NCBI GenBank assembly: GCA_001839685.1
Contig: MLAK01000959.1
Coordinates: 1 to 42,966 of the forward strand
DNA length: 42,966 nt
Direction: 5' to 3'
From: Tritrichomonas foetus
Taxonomy: Eukaryota; Parabasalia; Tritrichomonadida; Tritrichomonadidae
Positions within the stretch are counted from its first letter, which is position 1. Every line of letters starts with the position of its first letter. The notes beneath the pieces were generated by a model. That model was given only the letters and a program-made list of their open reading frames with translations, searched no databases and had not been told where the DNA came from. This document shows positions 1 to 8,961 of the stretch, one piece after another. The translations under genes were made by a program, and so were the position numbers.

Positions 1-11
1 TTCATTTATGA

Positions 12-179
12 TTTCGTTGGTTTTCTCATTCATGAATTTTGAGTTGGGATAAGTTGAAGCGAAGCTGCAACTTATCACAACTTATAGGTCTACTTTCGTT
101 GGTTTTCTCATTCATGAATTTTGAGTTGGGATAAGTTGAAGCGAAGCTGCAACTTATCACAACTTATAGGTCTACTTTC
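12..179. repeat. 82-bp tandem duplication
   Basis: Two identical 82-bp units lie head to tail at 12-93 and 94-175, followed by four bases of a third copy. No difference between the two copies is visible, so the duplication is either recent or kept homogeneous. Each unit contains a hairpin-forming segment. No ORF is associated with it. Confidence 0.95.
48..76. repeat. Hairpin within the tandem unit
   Basis: Thirteen-base arms (48-60 and 64-76) are complementary except for one A-G mismatch and close on a GAA loop. The same structure recurs 82 bp downstream at 130-158. A second ACAACTTATA follows directly, so the right arm is partly repeated. The role is unknown. Confidence 0.7.
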
Positions 180-494
180 AATGACAAATATATCGCCAAC
201 AGAATCTGATCTAAAAATGCATTTGTTATCTTCTAAAATAGTTTAAATCAAATTTACTTTCATATTCAAGCTACCAAACATGGAAAATCAACTTATTTTT
301 AAAGATAATTATATTTTTATTTTTATTATTAAATTGAAAGCTTGATGGCTAAAATAATTTACCTTTTTTTATCGACATTCACTTTGTTAGCTATTAATAG
401 CTTATATGGCCATTCAGAATAACGTTTATAATTATTTCTGAAAAGCAAGATCAAGTATTCAAAAATTCTGAAAGACAAATAATTCGCTCATTCG
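180..494. other. Gene-free stretch upstream of the coiled-coil gene
   Basis: AT-rich with short A and T runs. Nothing recognised apart from the initiator-like box immediately before the start codon at 495. Confidence 0.5.
488..493 (+). promoter_or_regulatory. Inr-like TCATTC
   Basis: TCATTC matches the trichomonad initiator TCA(+1)YT(T/A)-type core. The putative +1 A (490) is 5 nt before the ATG at 495, in keeping with the very short 5' leaders known in trichomonads. Inferred from position and sequence only. Confidence 0.55.
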
Positions 495-1454
495 ATGTCA
501 TCGCTTTCATTTGACACAACTTCTCAAGTTTCGGAAGAAGAACATACAATATTAAGTTTATCAGATGATAGCACATCGGAAATTAACCCTGACATTGCCG
601 AAGTTCTCCAAATGACAAAAAAGCAACAAATCGATTCAAAAAAGTTTGAAAAAGAGCTTATGATGGGCGAAAAGGCCTCTAAACGATGGACAAAAACACA
701 AGTCGACACAGTTGCTGCAATCAAAGATGCAGAGCTTTTTGCCAAAAATTACGAATATGAACGTTTACAAGCCGAATTCCAAGCAAATCTGGCAGCCAAA
801 GAGGCCGAAACGAGTGCAGAAATACGACAAATAGAAGCTGAAATTGGCGAATTAAGAACTGAAATATCATCTTTGGAGATCGAACTCGGTGAAGTTAAAG
901 ATAGCAGAAAACAGCAATTAATATCAGTTAGAACACAAATTCAAGAATATTTACGGATGCTTCAAGATAAAGAAATTGCACATAATAAGCAAATCGAAAA
1001 ATTGAAGGAGGCTCTTCAAGCTGTTACTGAAAAACATAGGAACGACATAGAAATCCTCCAAACTGAGGCTGATAATGAGGACCAACTTGTGGAAATTGAA
1101 ATTCAGAGACTCTCCCACTCAATCGAGCAATACCGGAGGGAGCTGCACAAAACCGAAAATACACAAAATCACAGAATGGCAGAATCCGCAACCGTTATTG
1201 AAATGCTAAACAATGAAATCGAAAACTCGAAAGCCCGCGCAAGCAGCACAACAAATGAGGCGCAGGCAACGCAAGACAAGCTGTCTCGAATGCAGCAAGA
1301 TTTAATTAAAGCAGAAGAACAAATTCTGATTCTTGAAGAGCAGCTCAAATACGCGGACGAGCAAAAAGCAGAAATGAAAGTCGAGGTTTCCAAGCTGAAT
1401 CGTGCACTGTGGGAGGCACGAAGGAAGAAGCTTGCATACAACGACATTTTATAA
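495..1454 (+). CDS. Coiled-coil protein, function not recognised
   Basis: This 319-aa protein has an acidic Ser/Thr-rich N-terminus (about residues 1-30), then almost continuous heptad-like sequence rich in Glu, Lys, Gln, Ala and Leu from about residue 45 to 310. No catalytic motif, membrane segment or signal peptide is visible. Such proteins usually serve as cytoskeletal or scaffold components, but nothing here identifies a specific family. The ATG at 495 is preferred because an Inr-like TCATTC ends 2 nt before it. The gene ends in TAA. A long reading on the other strand at 1169-1486 is only a shadow of this composition. Confidence 0.8.
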   Translation: MSSLSFDTTSQVSEEEHTILSLSDDSTSEINPDIAEVLQMTKKQQIDSKKFEKELMMGEKASKRWTKTQVDTVAAIKDAELFAKNYEYERLQAEFQANLAAKEAETSAEIRQIEAEIGELRTEISSLEIELGEVKDSRKQQLISVRTQIQEYLRMLQDKEIAHNKQIEKLKEALQAVTEKHRNDIEILQTEADNEDQLVEIEIQRLSHSIEQYRRELHKTENTQNHRMAESATVIEMLNNEIENSKARASSTTNEAQATQDKLSRMQQDLIKAEEQILILEEQLKYADEQKAEMKVEVSKLNRALWEARRKKLAYNDIL

Positions 1455-1911
1455 GTTAAATATTGTCTTTCTCGGAAATGATTCATGAATTCAATGATAT
1501 TTTATTATTTTATATTTAAGTGTTTTTCGTCCTAAACATGATAGTTTCGTTGTGTGATCATTTTATATTTCTATTTTTAAAGAAAATGGATTATTGATAA
1601 TTTTATCTAGGAATGACAAAAACAAGGTCAAATAAAGGTCAAAAATGTTGGATTAAGTGAAGAGAGATTTACTGGTTCTGAGTAACGCGCCAGCGCTTCC
1701 TCTAATGAGTAAAAACGGACTTAGATATGTCACTTCATATTGACTCATATTATTTCTTGTAAATTTGTGTTGTCAATCATAAACTCAAGACACAAAGCTT
1801 TCCAACCGCTTTATATTTGGCCGACTTCCAAACTGATGAAGGTAGATGGATTTTCACTTCACATGTCGACGTTTAAAATTTTGGTTAGACTATTCTTATT
1901 TCTTTTTTTCG
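1455..1911. other. Gene-free stretch before the UBX gene
   Basis: Mostly AT-rich. It includes a small GC-rich island around 1682-1702 containing GCGCCAGCGC, which stands out from the background. No tRNA-like boxes were found. A TCACTT Inr-like box lies at 1854-1859. Confidence 0.4.
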
Positions 1912-2727
1912 ATGAATGAGAAAGGAAGATGGGCCAGAACTTTCATGGAAAATGGATACAGTAAAAAGGCAGTTATTGACATGGATGAATCTTCACTCAG
2001 AAGCCTTATAAATTTTTTCAAGGAATCTGGCTTCCAACCAGACGATGAACCACACCCAGACTTTGTCGAACATGCAGTTAATGATTCAGACGTTATCAAT
2101 CCACAACTTATTTCTGGAAATAATCCAATTCAGAATAATCAAATATATCCGGTTTCTTCACAATCGCAAATAAATAACAATAGCAATGACAATAAGACAG
2201 TAAACAATAAATATTTCGCAGTTCCTGATCGTTTTCGATCACTGAATGCTTCAATTCGTGACGATCAGGATGTCGAATATCTGATGGCGCTCGAAGAGAT
2301 GATGAAGCTGGAAAGGCTTGCAGAGCGTCAGCTTGTTGAGAAGGAGAAGAAAGATAGGCAGGCGGCGAGCGAAAAACGACTGAAAATGGAAAATTGTAGA
2401 AAGGAGAAAATTCGAATTTTCGAGGAAGCAAAGCTTCTGCCAGAAGAACCAAAAGACGGGAAAGGCACTCAGATCATGGTAATTCTTCCAGGAGGAAAAC
2501 GCGTTGAACGAGCTTTTGAAGAGAGCCAACTCGGAAAAGATGTTTATCGATGGATTGCAGCTTTTGATGAACTTTTTGAGAACGAATTTGTCCCATTGAA
2601 ATTTGATCTTGTCAAACACCTTGGGCAGCCCCTTTCAATGGACAAAACACTTATTGAACAAAAATTAATTAAGAAAGTTCTTTTAAACGTCTTGGTGAAT
2701 GAAGAAAGTACATCGGAAGGAGAATGA
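1912..2727 (+). CDS. UBX-domain protein (probable Cdc48/p97 adaptor)
   Basis: The protein has about 271 aa from the ATG at 1912; the frame is open to an ATG at 1846, which would add 22 hydrophobic and aromatic residues. A short N-terminal region is followed by an Asn/Ser-rich linker, a charged helix (roughly 120-175), and a C-terminal beta-grasp UBX-like domain with a VILPGGKRVERAF strand pair and a VLLNVLV final strand. UBX domains bind the N-domain of Cdc48/p97 and link the ATPase to ubiquitinated substrates. The usual Phe-Pro-Arg turn that inserts into p97 is replaced by Leu-Gly-Gln-Pro, so p97 binding is uncertain. I chose 1912 because an Inr-like TCACTT at 1854-1859 would start transcription downstream of the 1846 ATG. 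However, an out-of-frame ATG at 1863 opens a short uORF ending at 1919. It ends in TGA. Confidence 0.65.
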   Translation: MNEKGRWARTFMENGYSKKAVIDMDESSLRSLINFFKESGFQPDDEPHPDFVEHAVNDSDVINPQLISGNNPIQNNQIYPVSSQSQINNNSNDNKTVNNKYFAVPDRFRSLNASIRDDQDVEYLMALEEMMKLERLAERQLVEKEKKDRQAASEKRLKMENCRKEKIRIFEEAKLLPEEPKDGKGTQIMVILPGGKRVERAFEESQLGKDVYRWIAAFDELFENEFVPLKFDLVKHLGQPLSMDKTLIEQKLIKKVLLNVLVNEESTSEGE

Positions 2728-3173
2728 AATTAGATATATGTTGTTTATAACTGTTTTTTTAATATTAAATTTAGATTTTCCGATTTTTGATTTATGGAGT
2801 GTTTCAAAATTGTTACACAGAAACTCACCCAGAGCATACATATTGTTCTCTGTCTCGAAAAAGTGATTTATAGAGATCCACAACAGAAAAAGATAAAACG
2901 ATTAATCGACTTTTTCTGTGTTTATATGGCCAATAATTTTCAAATGAAGACCACATAAATTCGGAAAAAGTTGTGTTGGTCACTATTCAAATCACATTAA
3001 ATACAATTTCGCAAAATTCAATTTAAATTCAATTTGAAAGATTGATGAATTGGGCAAACTTTGAAAATATATAAAAAGCTAACATGTAATATGTTTTTCC
3101 CGGAAAATGTATTAGCCACTTTAACTTTTTCAGAAAAAAACCCTTCACTTTTTCGACTTCTCTATTTTCCATC
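2728..3173. other. Gene-free stretch
   Basis: AT-rich region between two plus-strand genes. It contains short repeated AATTCAATTT(AA) strings near 3015-3035 and the probable Inr of the next gene. No other feature is recognised. Confidence 0.4.
3145..3150 (+). promoter_or_regulatory. Inr-like TCACTT
   Basis: TCACTTTTT, putative +1 A at 3147, 27 nt before the ATG at 3174. Inferred initiator. Confidence 0.45.
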
Positions 3174-5126
3174 ATGTTGAGTGATCTTATTGTCGATAAT
3201 ATTTGGTCTAAATACAAGAAAGTGGGCAAATTGTCAGAACAAGGTGCATGCGCAGCTGTTTTGATCATTGAAGAAAATGGTAAGCCAGGAGTTCAATATG
3301 TTGCAAAGGTGACGGTTTTGAGTAGTGATATAGCTTCTAAAGTGTTTTTTACTGAACTTGAAATCATGTCGAGGATGCATCATCCTTCAATTTTGCCAGT
3401 TGTTGGATTTGGATTTGCTAATTTTAAAGATGATCGTTTTGATCTTACAAGTGTTCCAATCATGATTACACCTTATATGAAAAACCTTTCACTTGAATCT
3501 GTTCTTAAAAAAGAAGAAAACTCTCTTTCACCTCCAGGATGGAACACAACAACAAAATATATTGTTGCAATTGGAATTTCACTTGGAATGTTATATTTAC
3601 ATTCCAGAAATATTGTGCATCGTGATTTGAAACCAGCCAATATTCTGCTAGATGAAAATTATTATCCAAAAATTGCAGACTTTGGAACATCAAAAGCAAA
3701 AAAAGAAAATGCAGATTTAATGAATACATATATTGGAACACCATATTATATGGCAAATGAAATGAGTGAAGGAGATTATGACAGTTCAGTGGATGTTTTT
3801 TCTTTTGGATTAATTTTATTTAACATCATAACTGGTACAAAAATTGAGAAAAAGCAGATTCATAATAAACGTTATATTGTTGGTAAGCATTGCAATGAAT
3901 ACCAATTCAACTTCCTTGAAAGTTGTTGGGATTCTAACCCTTTTAAAAGGAAAACATTCGCTGAAATTATTTCTGAACTTGTAAATATAAGTTTTTGGGA
4001 TGAAGATGAAGGCATTGATTTCGATCAGATTCGAGATTATATTCGAAATTTTGATGAGGCTCGAATTTTCATTACAGATAAAAGTCCCTTTGCTGATCTT
4101 ATGGTTGATGACAAAATGAAAGAAATGATTAAGAGAAGAGTTTATCAACATAGTTCTCTTCTTTCATCAGATTATGATCCTCTAGGTGATGATATTTTTC
4201 CCTCTCCATCATCTGCTTCTTTACCGACAAAAATCATAGAGGAACCAGTCATCCGACCTACAACAATGAAGGTGCCTACAGTTAATAAAGAGGTCCAAAC
4301 AGACATTGGTAACTCAAATGCTGCAGTTATAAGATTACCTAGTACACCAATTCTTTTTCATATTGATGAAATTCCAAAATATTATGGACTAAGCCTTGAA
4401 AACAAAGAATTTATTAATAAAGCAACAAATGGTGATATTAAATCATTAATGCAGCTAGGTCAGTATATTCTTCATGGCCAGAATGGATTTACTGCCAGTC
4501 CAAACGTTGCCATCAAAATTTTTCAAAAAGCAGCAAAACAAGGATGTTCCGATGGTTTCTTTGAAATTGGAAATATGTATTTGAGAGGTAATGGTGTTGA
4601 GCAAAATGAAGAAGAAGCAATAAGATTTTATGAAAAAGCAATCGAAGCTGGAAATAGTAGTGCACTTTGTAATTATGGATCTATTTATTATAGCAGATAT
4701 GAAAATAAAAATGATAAAAAGGATTTAGAAATTGCTGTTGATTGTTTCAAACGTGCCATTGATTTAAATGGAAACGCAACTGCTATGCATCATTATGCAC
4801 ACCTTATATTAAGTGGGAAGCTTTCTGTTTTAGATAAATTCTCAAGTGATCCTGAACAAAATAAAAGAATTGCACATAATTATATAAAAAAGGCTGCAGA
4901 AATTGGGAATATTGCATCAATGCATACTTACGCTTACATCACTTACAAGGATTGGAAAGAGAAACAAGAAAGCAAAACAAAGTTTACTGTCCAGGATTTG
5001 ATTGATCTAGAATTAGCTGAAAAATATATGATGGCTGCAGTTGAAAAAGGTGAAAAAGAATCTCAAAATACCTTGAAGAAGATTCAAAAAGCAATTTCAA
5101 TGACACGAAAAGCAATGAAGAAATGA
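3174..5126 (+). CDS. Protein kinase with C-terminal Sel1 repeats
   Basis: This 650-aa protein has an N-terminal kinase domain at about residues 12-270: VAK lysine at 45, HRDLKPAN at 149-156, DFG at 169-171, and a GTPYYMANE activation segment at 188-196 where the usual APE is ANE. The glycine loop is weak (EQGACAAV). All core catalytic residues are present, so an active Ser/Thr kinase of the TKL-like type common in trichomonads is likely. A Ser/Pro linker (about 340-400) leads into several Sel1-type helical repeats (about 425-630), recognisable by AIKIFQKAAKQG and AIRFYEKAIEAGN; these repeats mediate protein contacts. No transmembrane segment is visible, so it is probably cytosolic. The gene is intact, ends in TGA, and gives a functional comparator for the broken kinases at 5.3-6.6 kb and 31.8-35 kb. 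Confidence 0.9.
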   Translation: MLSDLIVDNIWSKYKKVGKLSEQGACAAVLIIEENGKPGVQYVAKVTVLSSDIASKVFFTELEIMSRMHHPSILPVVGFGFANFKDDRFDLTSVPIMITPYMKNLSLESVLKKEENSLSPPGWNTTTKYIVAIGISLGMLYLHSRNIVHRDLKPANILLDENYYPKIADFGTSKAKKENADLMNTYIGTPYYMANEMSEGDYDSSVDVFSFGLILFNIITGTKIEKKQIHNKRYIVGKHCNEYQFNFLESCWDSNPFKRKTFAEIISELVNISFWDEDEGIDFDQIRDYIRNFDEARIFITDKSPFADLMVDDKMKEMIKRRVYQHSSLLSSDYDPLGDDIFPSPSSASLPTKIIEEPVIRPTTMKVPTVNKEVQTDIGNSNAAVIRLPSTPILFHIDEIPKYYGLSLENKEFINKATNGDIKSLMQLGQYILHGQNGFTASPNVAIKIFQKAAKQGCSDGFFEIGNMYLRGNGVEQNEEEAIRFYEKAIEAGNSSALCNYGSIYYSRYENKNDKKDLEIAVDCFKRAIDLNGNATAMHHYAHLILSGKLSVLDKFSSDPEQNKRIAHNYIKKAAEIGNIASMHTYAYITYKDWKEKQESKTKFTVQDLIDLELAEKYMMAAVEKGEKESQNTLKKIQKAISMTRKAMKK

Positions 5127-5344
5127 ATTTCATATGAAATAGATATCGATTTTAAATGTTGTTTTAGAAATATTTTATGTTTTTCATATTATTTTTCTTC
5201 ATAATTATTCCAAATTTATTTATTGTCTTTGGAAAATTCATACCATGTAGATTGAGCTTGAAAATTGCATCGGAAAATTGACTTAGAAAAAAGTTGTTTT
5301 CGTTGAATGATAAGTATTTGATATAAAGAGTCAAAAATGGACGC

Positions 5345-6640
5345 TCATGGTTTAAAGATAAACATGCTAAAATAATATTTCTGGGAAATCAATGATTTTT
5401 GTGTGATTTTAATTTCAATATTTCGAAAAACTTGAGAAATCGGATTTGGAATATTGTTTCCTTTCATAATAATATAATAAAGAAGAATTCCAAATGAATA
5501 AACATCAATTTTAAATGTGGATTCCTGATTTAATATTTGTTCAGGTGATATATAACCATATGTACCAGAATTATTATTTATTTGATTATTTAATGATAAT
5601 GTTGAGATATCAAAAACACAAGTTTTAACATGTTTTTCAGAATCCAATAAAATATTTTCTATCTTTAAATCAGGATGAATGTCTCTCATTCATGAAGATA
5701 TGTCATTCATAAACAAATTTTGATAATAATACTTTCTTTTTTTACATTCATTGGAAAATATTCCAATAAAATTGATGGAGAATGTGCTGAATCACTATTA
5801 CAAATTCCATATGTTTGGATTTTTGACTCATGATTTCATAATCACATATAAATCGTTTCCCTTTCGCAAAATTGTTTTTGAGATTGATTGTTATTATTAA
5901 TTCATTTCCTTCATCAGTGAGAGATTCGTTTTCTTCAACAATAGAGTGGAAGATTATATGTATAAAAATCATGTGAAATATGTAAGAATTTCGAAAATAC
6001 TCCTTGACTGATCCTCCTGATGCGTTTTACTTTATTAATTTCTTCTTAGGGATAGATATTGTTGATGAAATTTCATCTTTATTTCAGACTCCTTTTTATG
6101 ATACTAATCGAAGATGGTCTTTTAGTTCTTCTATTTGTGTTTTTAATATGTTAATTTCTTTTTGTTTTTATGATTCTTCTATTTCTTTAGTTTATTTCTT
6201 TTTTCAGTTTGTGGTATTTTTTATGAAGTTTTAGATTTTGATGAACAATTTCCCCCATTATTGGTTTTTGTTCATCAATCCTGGATTTTGTTTTCTACTA
6301 TGATTTTCTGTTCGTTTTCTACCTTGTATATTTTGTTTAAAAGGCACATGCCTTGTTTCTTCTTCCTGGAAATGAGAGTTTCCGATATACACAATAGAAA
6401 AATCACTTCCACATTGAGCCACAATTCCTCTCTCAACAATTTCAGGCATTGGTCCTTCTTTTTCACCGAATATTGTCGGACCAAACTTTTGTTCTAATTC
6501 CTACCACATGCCCTGATGAATATATAAGGACTGTATGGTCAAATCCTTTCATTTACGCGTCTCCACAACTATTCTATATTAAAATCTTCAATAGCAGCAG
6601 GAATTTTCATATAACAATTATATTCAAGCTAAATATTTAT
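5345..6640 (-). pseudogene. Decayed RCC1-repeat / protein-kinase fusion gene
   Basis: Reading the minus strand across frames gives pieces in a sensible order. RCC1-like repeats lie at about 6640-6260 (GFDHTVLIYSSGHVVGI, then VAQCGSDFSIVYI). A short coiled-coil-like piece follows near 6150, with stops. Kinase pieces follow: a lobe around 5930-5830 (EYEIMSQ-type), ICNSDSAHSPSILLEYFP near 5800-5755, ICL*MTYLHE near 5720-5693, a degraded HRD/ENILLD loop at 5689-5640, and DVYSFGILLYYII near 5500. Lesions include frameshifts near 5820 and 5692, a TGA at 5709-5707 where kinases have Gly, several further stops upstream, and loss of the C-lobe end. RCC1-kinase fusions are known in the NEK8/9 families; here the union is inferred from order and spacing. 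It is probably non-functional. Confidence 0.6.
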
Positions 6641-6947
6641 TGTTCTTGCCTGATGAGATGATTTTTCTCATTCAGATTCATAAAAGAAATGATCATAAAA
6701 ATCAAAGATGCAATTTAACTTTTTGATTTTTCCAAATATAATCATGCACATAGTTTTAATTCAATATATTGAAATGCTTGAGAAAAATACCATTTAATTT
6801 CTTTAGCTTTACCAAAAAAAAGAAATTTGCAAAAAAATAAAAGATGAAAGGATTTTGAGAAGCCTTATCTGGCTTATTTAATTTACTAATTTAATCTAAT
6901 CTAATTTAATCTAATTTAAATTTATGTTCATTTAAATCTAATCTAAT
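6641..6947. other. Gene-free stretch with AT-rich pentamer-like repeat
   Basis: No gene recognised. The right end is a low-complexity block of TAATC/TAATT units. Confidence 0.4.
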
Positions 6948-6951
6948 CTAA
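6877..6951. repeat. TCTAAT-type low-complexity repeat
   Basis: TAATCTAATCTAATTTAAT-like units occur on both sides of TTATGTTCATTTAAA, giving an imperfect microsatellite about 75 bp long. It abuts the 3' end of the minus-strand ORF at 6948-7379. Confidence 0.75.
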
Positions 6952-7379
6952 AAATCGAAGTACACATTATTGACTTCTGGATCCCTTTGAATTTCCTGCT
7001 CAAATTCCAATCCTTGTATTTCAAACAAGTTTTTTCTATCGAACAGGAAAGGGTTGAATTTCTGAAATATTTGGCCAACAAGATCAGCATCATGCGGTTT
7101 ACATATTTCATTTTCTTTCTCATCTTCACTTGAATAATCCCTTTCAAGTGAACATGATTCATTTGAAGATTCATTTGAATAAGGAAATGTAATAGCTTTA
7201 ACATTACTTTCCTGATATGAATCATTTTGTTCCAACTTTATAACATTTGAAGTTGGTGATTTCTGAAAAATAACTGATTTATTCCGGTTGCAAGAAGAAA
7301 GTTGATGTATATTTGAATTTTCTTCAATTGCTGATCCATGATTATCACCAGTATTCTCTACCTTATTGCAAGACTGCAT
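6948..7379 (-). CDS. Hypothetical Ser/Asn-rich protein or gene remnant
   Basis: An open frame of 143 codons from an ATG at 7379. It is rich in Asn, Ser, Glu and Gln with an acidic middle (SSEDEKENE) and an aromatic C-terminal part (FNPFLFDRKNLFEIQ). No family is recognised. No clear Inr-like box is seen just upstream. It lies between a pseudogene and a repeat, and its stop falls at the edge of the TCTAAT repeat, so it may be a fragment of a larger lost gene rather than a working gene. Confidence 0.3.
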   Translation of the reverse strand: MQSCNKVENTGDNHGSAIEENSNIHQLSSCNRNKSVIFQKSPTSNVIKLEQNDSYQESNVKAITFPYSNESSNESCSLERDYSSEDEKENEICKPHDADLVGQIFQKFNPFLFDRKNLFEIQGLEFEQEIQRDPEVNNVYFDF

Positions 7380-7873
7380 AGTACTTTCAATTGTTATTAG
7401 GTCATTTATCTGGAGTTGGTTTCCATTATTATTATTAATATCTTTTTATATATAATTGGTTGGTTATTTCTATTAGAATTATTATAATATTACTATTTTG
7501 ATAAGCTTTATTTCGTAATATAAATAGGGTAATACCCGTATTGAATATATATAAAGTATTTGTTTTTCGATGGTTATTTCAAATAATTGTTTGAATGAGC
7601 ATGTGTCAGAAAAATTTCTATATTGTTGAATAGTTATTCAATTTTAAGAAGCTAAAATTTAATTTCTATGTTTTCACTTCATTAGCGACAAACTTTTTAT
7701 GAATATATATAGCCTATTTTCTATTTATTCATATAGTAATTATTTTTTCAATGAAATCACTCAAAGTAATATAATTCAATACTGCTTCACGTTCTTAGAA
7801 ATAAAATTTGTTTTCAGAAATAATTTTGTCAAAATATTTTTTTTTTGATAAAAATTTATTTTAACATAAAGAA
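7380..7873. other. Gene-free stretch between divergent ORFs
   Basis: Very AT-rich. No element recognised. The usual TCAYTT box is not obvious before the Myb start at 7874. Confidence 0.4.
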
Positions 7874-8374
7874 ATGCGGCAAACTCGCAGGCAATATACA
7901 GATGATGAAGACATTCAACTTCGAATGCTTGTAGATAATCATGGTCCTTGCAAATGGGATACAATCGCAGAACTGATGCCAACTCCACGAACTGGAAGAC
8001 AATGCCGAGATCGATACACAAACTATCTTTCACCAGCAGTAAGGGTTGATGAATGGACTCGTGAAGAAGACACCATTCTAATTTCAAAGTTTTATGAACT
8101 TGGAAGGCAATGGTCCAAAATGAGTGTCTTTTTTGAAGGTCGCACAGGAACTGCTTTGAAAAATAGATGGAATTACACTTTGTGTAAAAGATCGCTTGAT
8201 GAAATTCACAAACAACCATTAGATAATTCTCCTCCATCACCAAACTATGGTCCTAATGAACTCTTTGCTCTCTCAATACAGGCAAAATTGTTATCAGAAC
8301 TTTCTACAAACCACCATATCTTGGCACTAATCCGCCCGTTTTTGAGGGAGTTCCATTTGAAAATACCAATATAA
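7874..8374 (+). CDS. Two-repeat Myb-like DNA-binding protein
   Basis: 166 aa. Two Myb/SANT repeats are clear: repeat 1 at about residues 7-52 (YTDDED start, WDTIAELM, GRQCRDRYTNYL) and repeat 2 at about 58-103 (EWTREEDTIL, WSKMSVFF, GRTGTALKNRWNYTL). This is the R2R3 arrangement of trichomonad Myb factors, which bind promoter elements such as MRE-1/MRE-2. The first Trp of repeat 1 is Tyr, a common substitution. The last 32 or so codons (from about 8281) overlap a different frame that encodes a convincing extracellular-type sequence, so the present C-terminus may be an artefact of a rearrangement. The ATG at 7874 is the only start placed before the first repeat. Confidence 0.8.
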   Translation: MRQTRRQYTDDEDIQLRMLVDNHGPCKWDTIAELMPTPRTGRQCRDRYTNYLSPAVRVDEWTREEDTILISKFYELGRQWSKMSVFFEGRTGTALKNRWNYTLCKRSLDEIHKQPLDNSPPSPNYGPNELFALSIQAKLLSELSTNHHILALIRPFLREFHLKIPI

Positions 8375-8961
8375 GTTCATTTTATGTTGATATCACTTAT
8401 ACGAATGATACATTTTGTGGCGTTAATGTTTCTCGTAAATCATTTTATAAGGTCAAAATTGTTAATAATGCTTCAACAGATGTGTATTTGACATATATTG
8501 ACTTTGATGGTTCACGAGTTGTGTTGAATAAAGGCGATAATAACCTTACCTTTATTCAAAATTTTACAGTTAAAGTTTATGTGACATATCAATTATGTAA
8601 CAATACACTCCTCAAAGACATTCAAACTGTCACAAATGTACCAACTCCATTTATGATTTCAAATGAATATATAACAAGAAAGTGTTCGACAATCGAAACA
8701 TCAACTAGTGATGAAGAATCAGGTAAAACAAATAGTGATGAAGAATCAGGTAAAACAAATAGTGATGAAGAACCGGTTAACCCAACTAATGATCAAAATG
8801 CCGATAATAAAAATGGTTCAACAAATGCTGGCACGGTTGCTGGAGTTGTTGTTGCTGTTGTCATAATTATTGTCGTTATAATTTTCGTTGTTTTGATTTT
8901 CATAAAGAAGAGAAAACATGATAAATCATCATCACCCAAAAAACAAGAACTTAATACATGA
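8260..8961 (+). pseudogene. 5'-truncated type I membrane protein
   Basis: This frame opens after a TGA at 8257-8259. From about 8281 it reads like a secreted-domain sequence with NxT/S sites (for example NTNISS, NNAST). Its only upstream ATG is at 8482, inside that sequence. Three 9-residue SDEESGKTN-type repeats follow (8707-8773), then a single hydrophobic helix (AGVVVAVVIIIVVIIFVV) and a basic KKRK stop-transfer with a short cytoplasmic tail. No signal peptide is present. I infer the 3' part of a surface protein whose 5' part was replaced by, or lost against, the Myb gene. If expressed from 8482 it would lack a signal sequence. It ends in TGA. Confidence 0.5.
8707..8773 (+). repeat. 27-bp in-frame tandem repeat
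   Basis: Two identical 27-bp units (8707-8733, 8734-8760) and a partial third. They encode SDEESGKTN repeats just outside the transmembrane helix of the truncated membrane protein. Confidence 0.9.

Noticed and set aside
1169..1486. Minus-strand Cys/Ser-rich reading opposite the coiled-coil gene
   Set aside because: It is the antisense shadow of a Glu/Lys/Gln-rich coding sequence and has no family resemblance.
1682..1702. GC-rich patch as a tRNA or small RNA
   Set aside because: No A/B box or cloverleaf could be drawn; too short.
8268..8280. Possible 3' splice site (CTCTCAATACAG) joining Myb to the membrane frame
   Set aside because: It only partly matches the trichomonad 3' intron motif, and no GYAYGY-type 5' site was seen upstream in the Myb gene.
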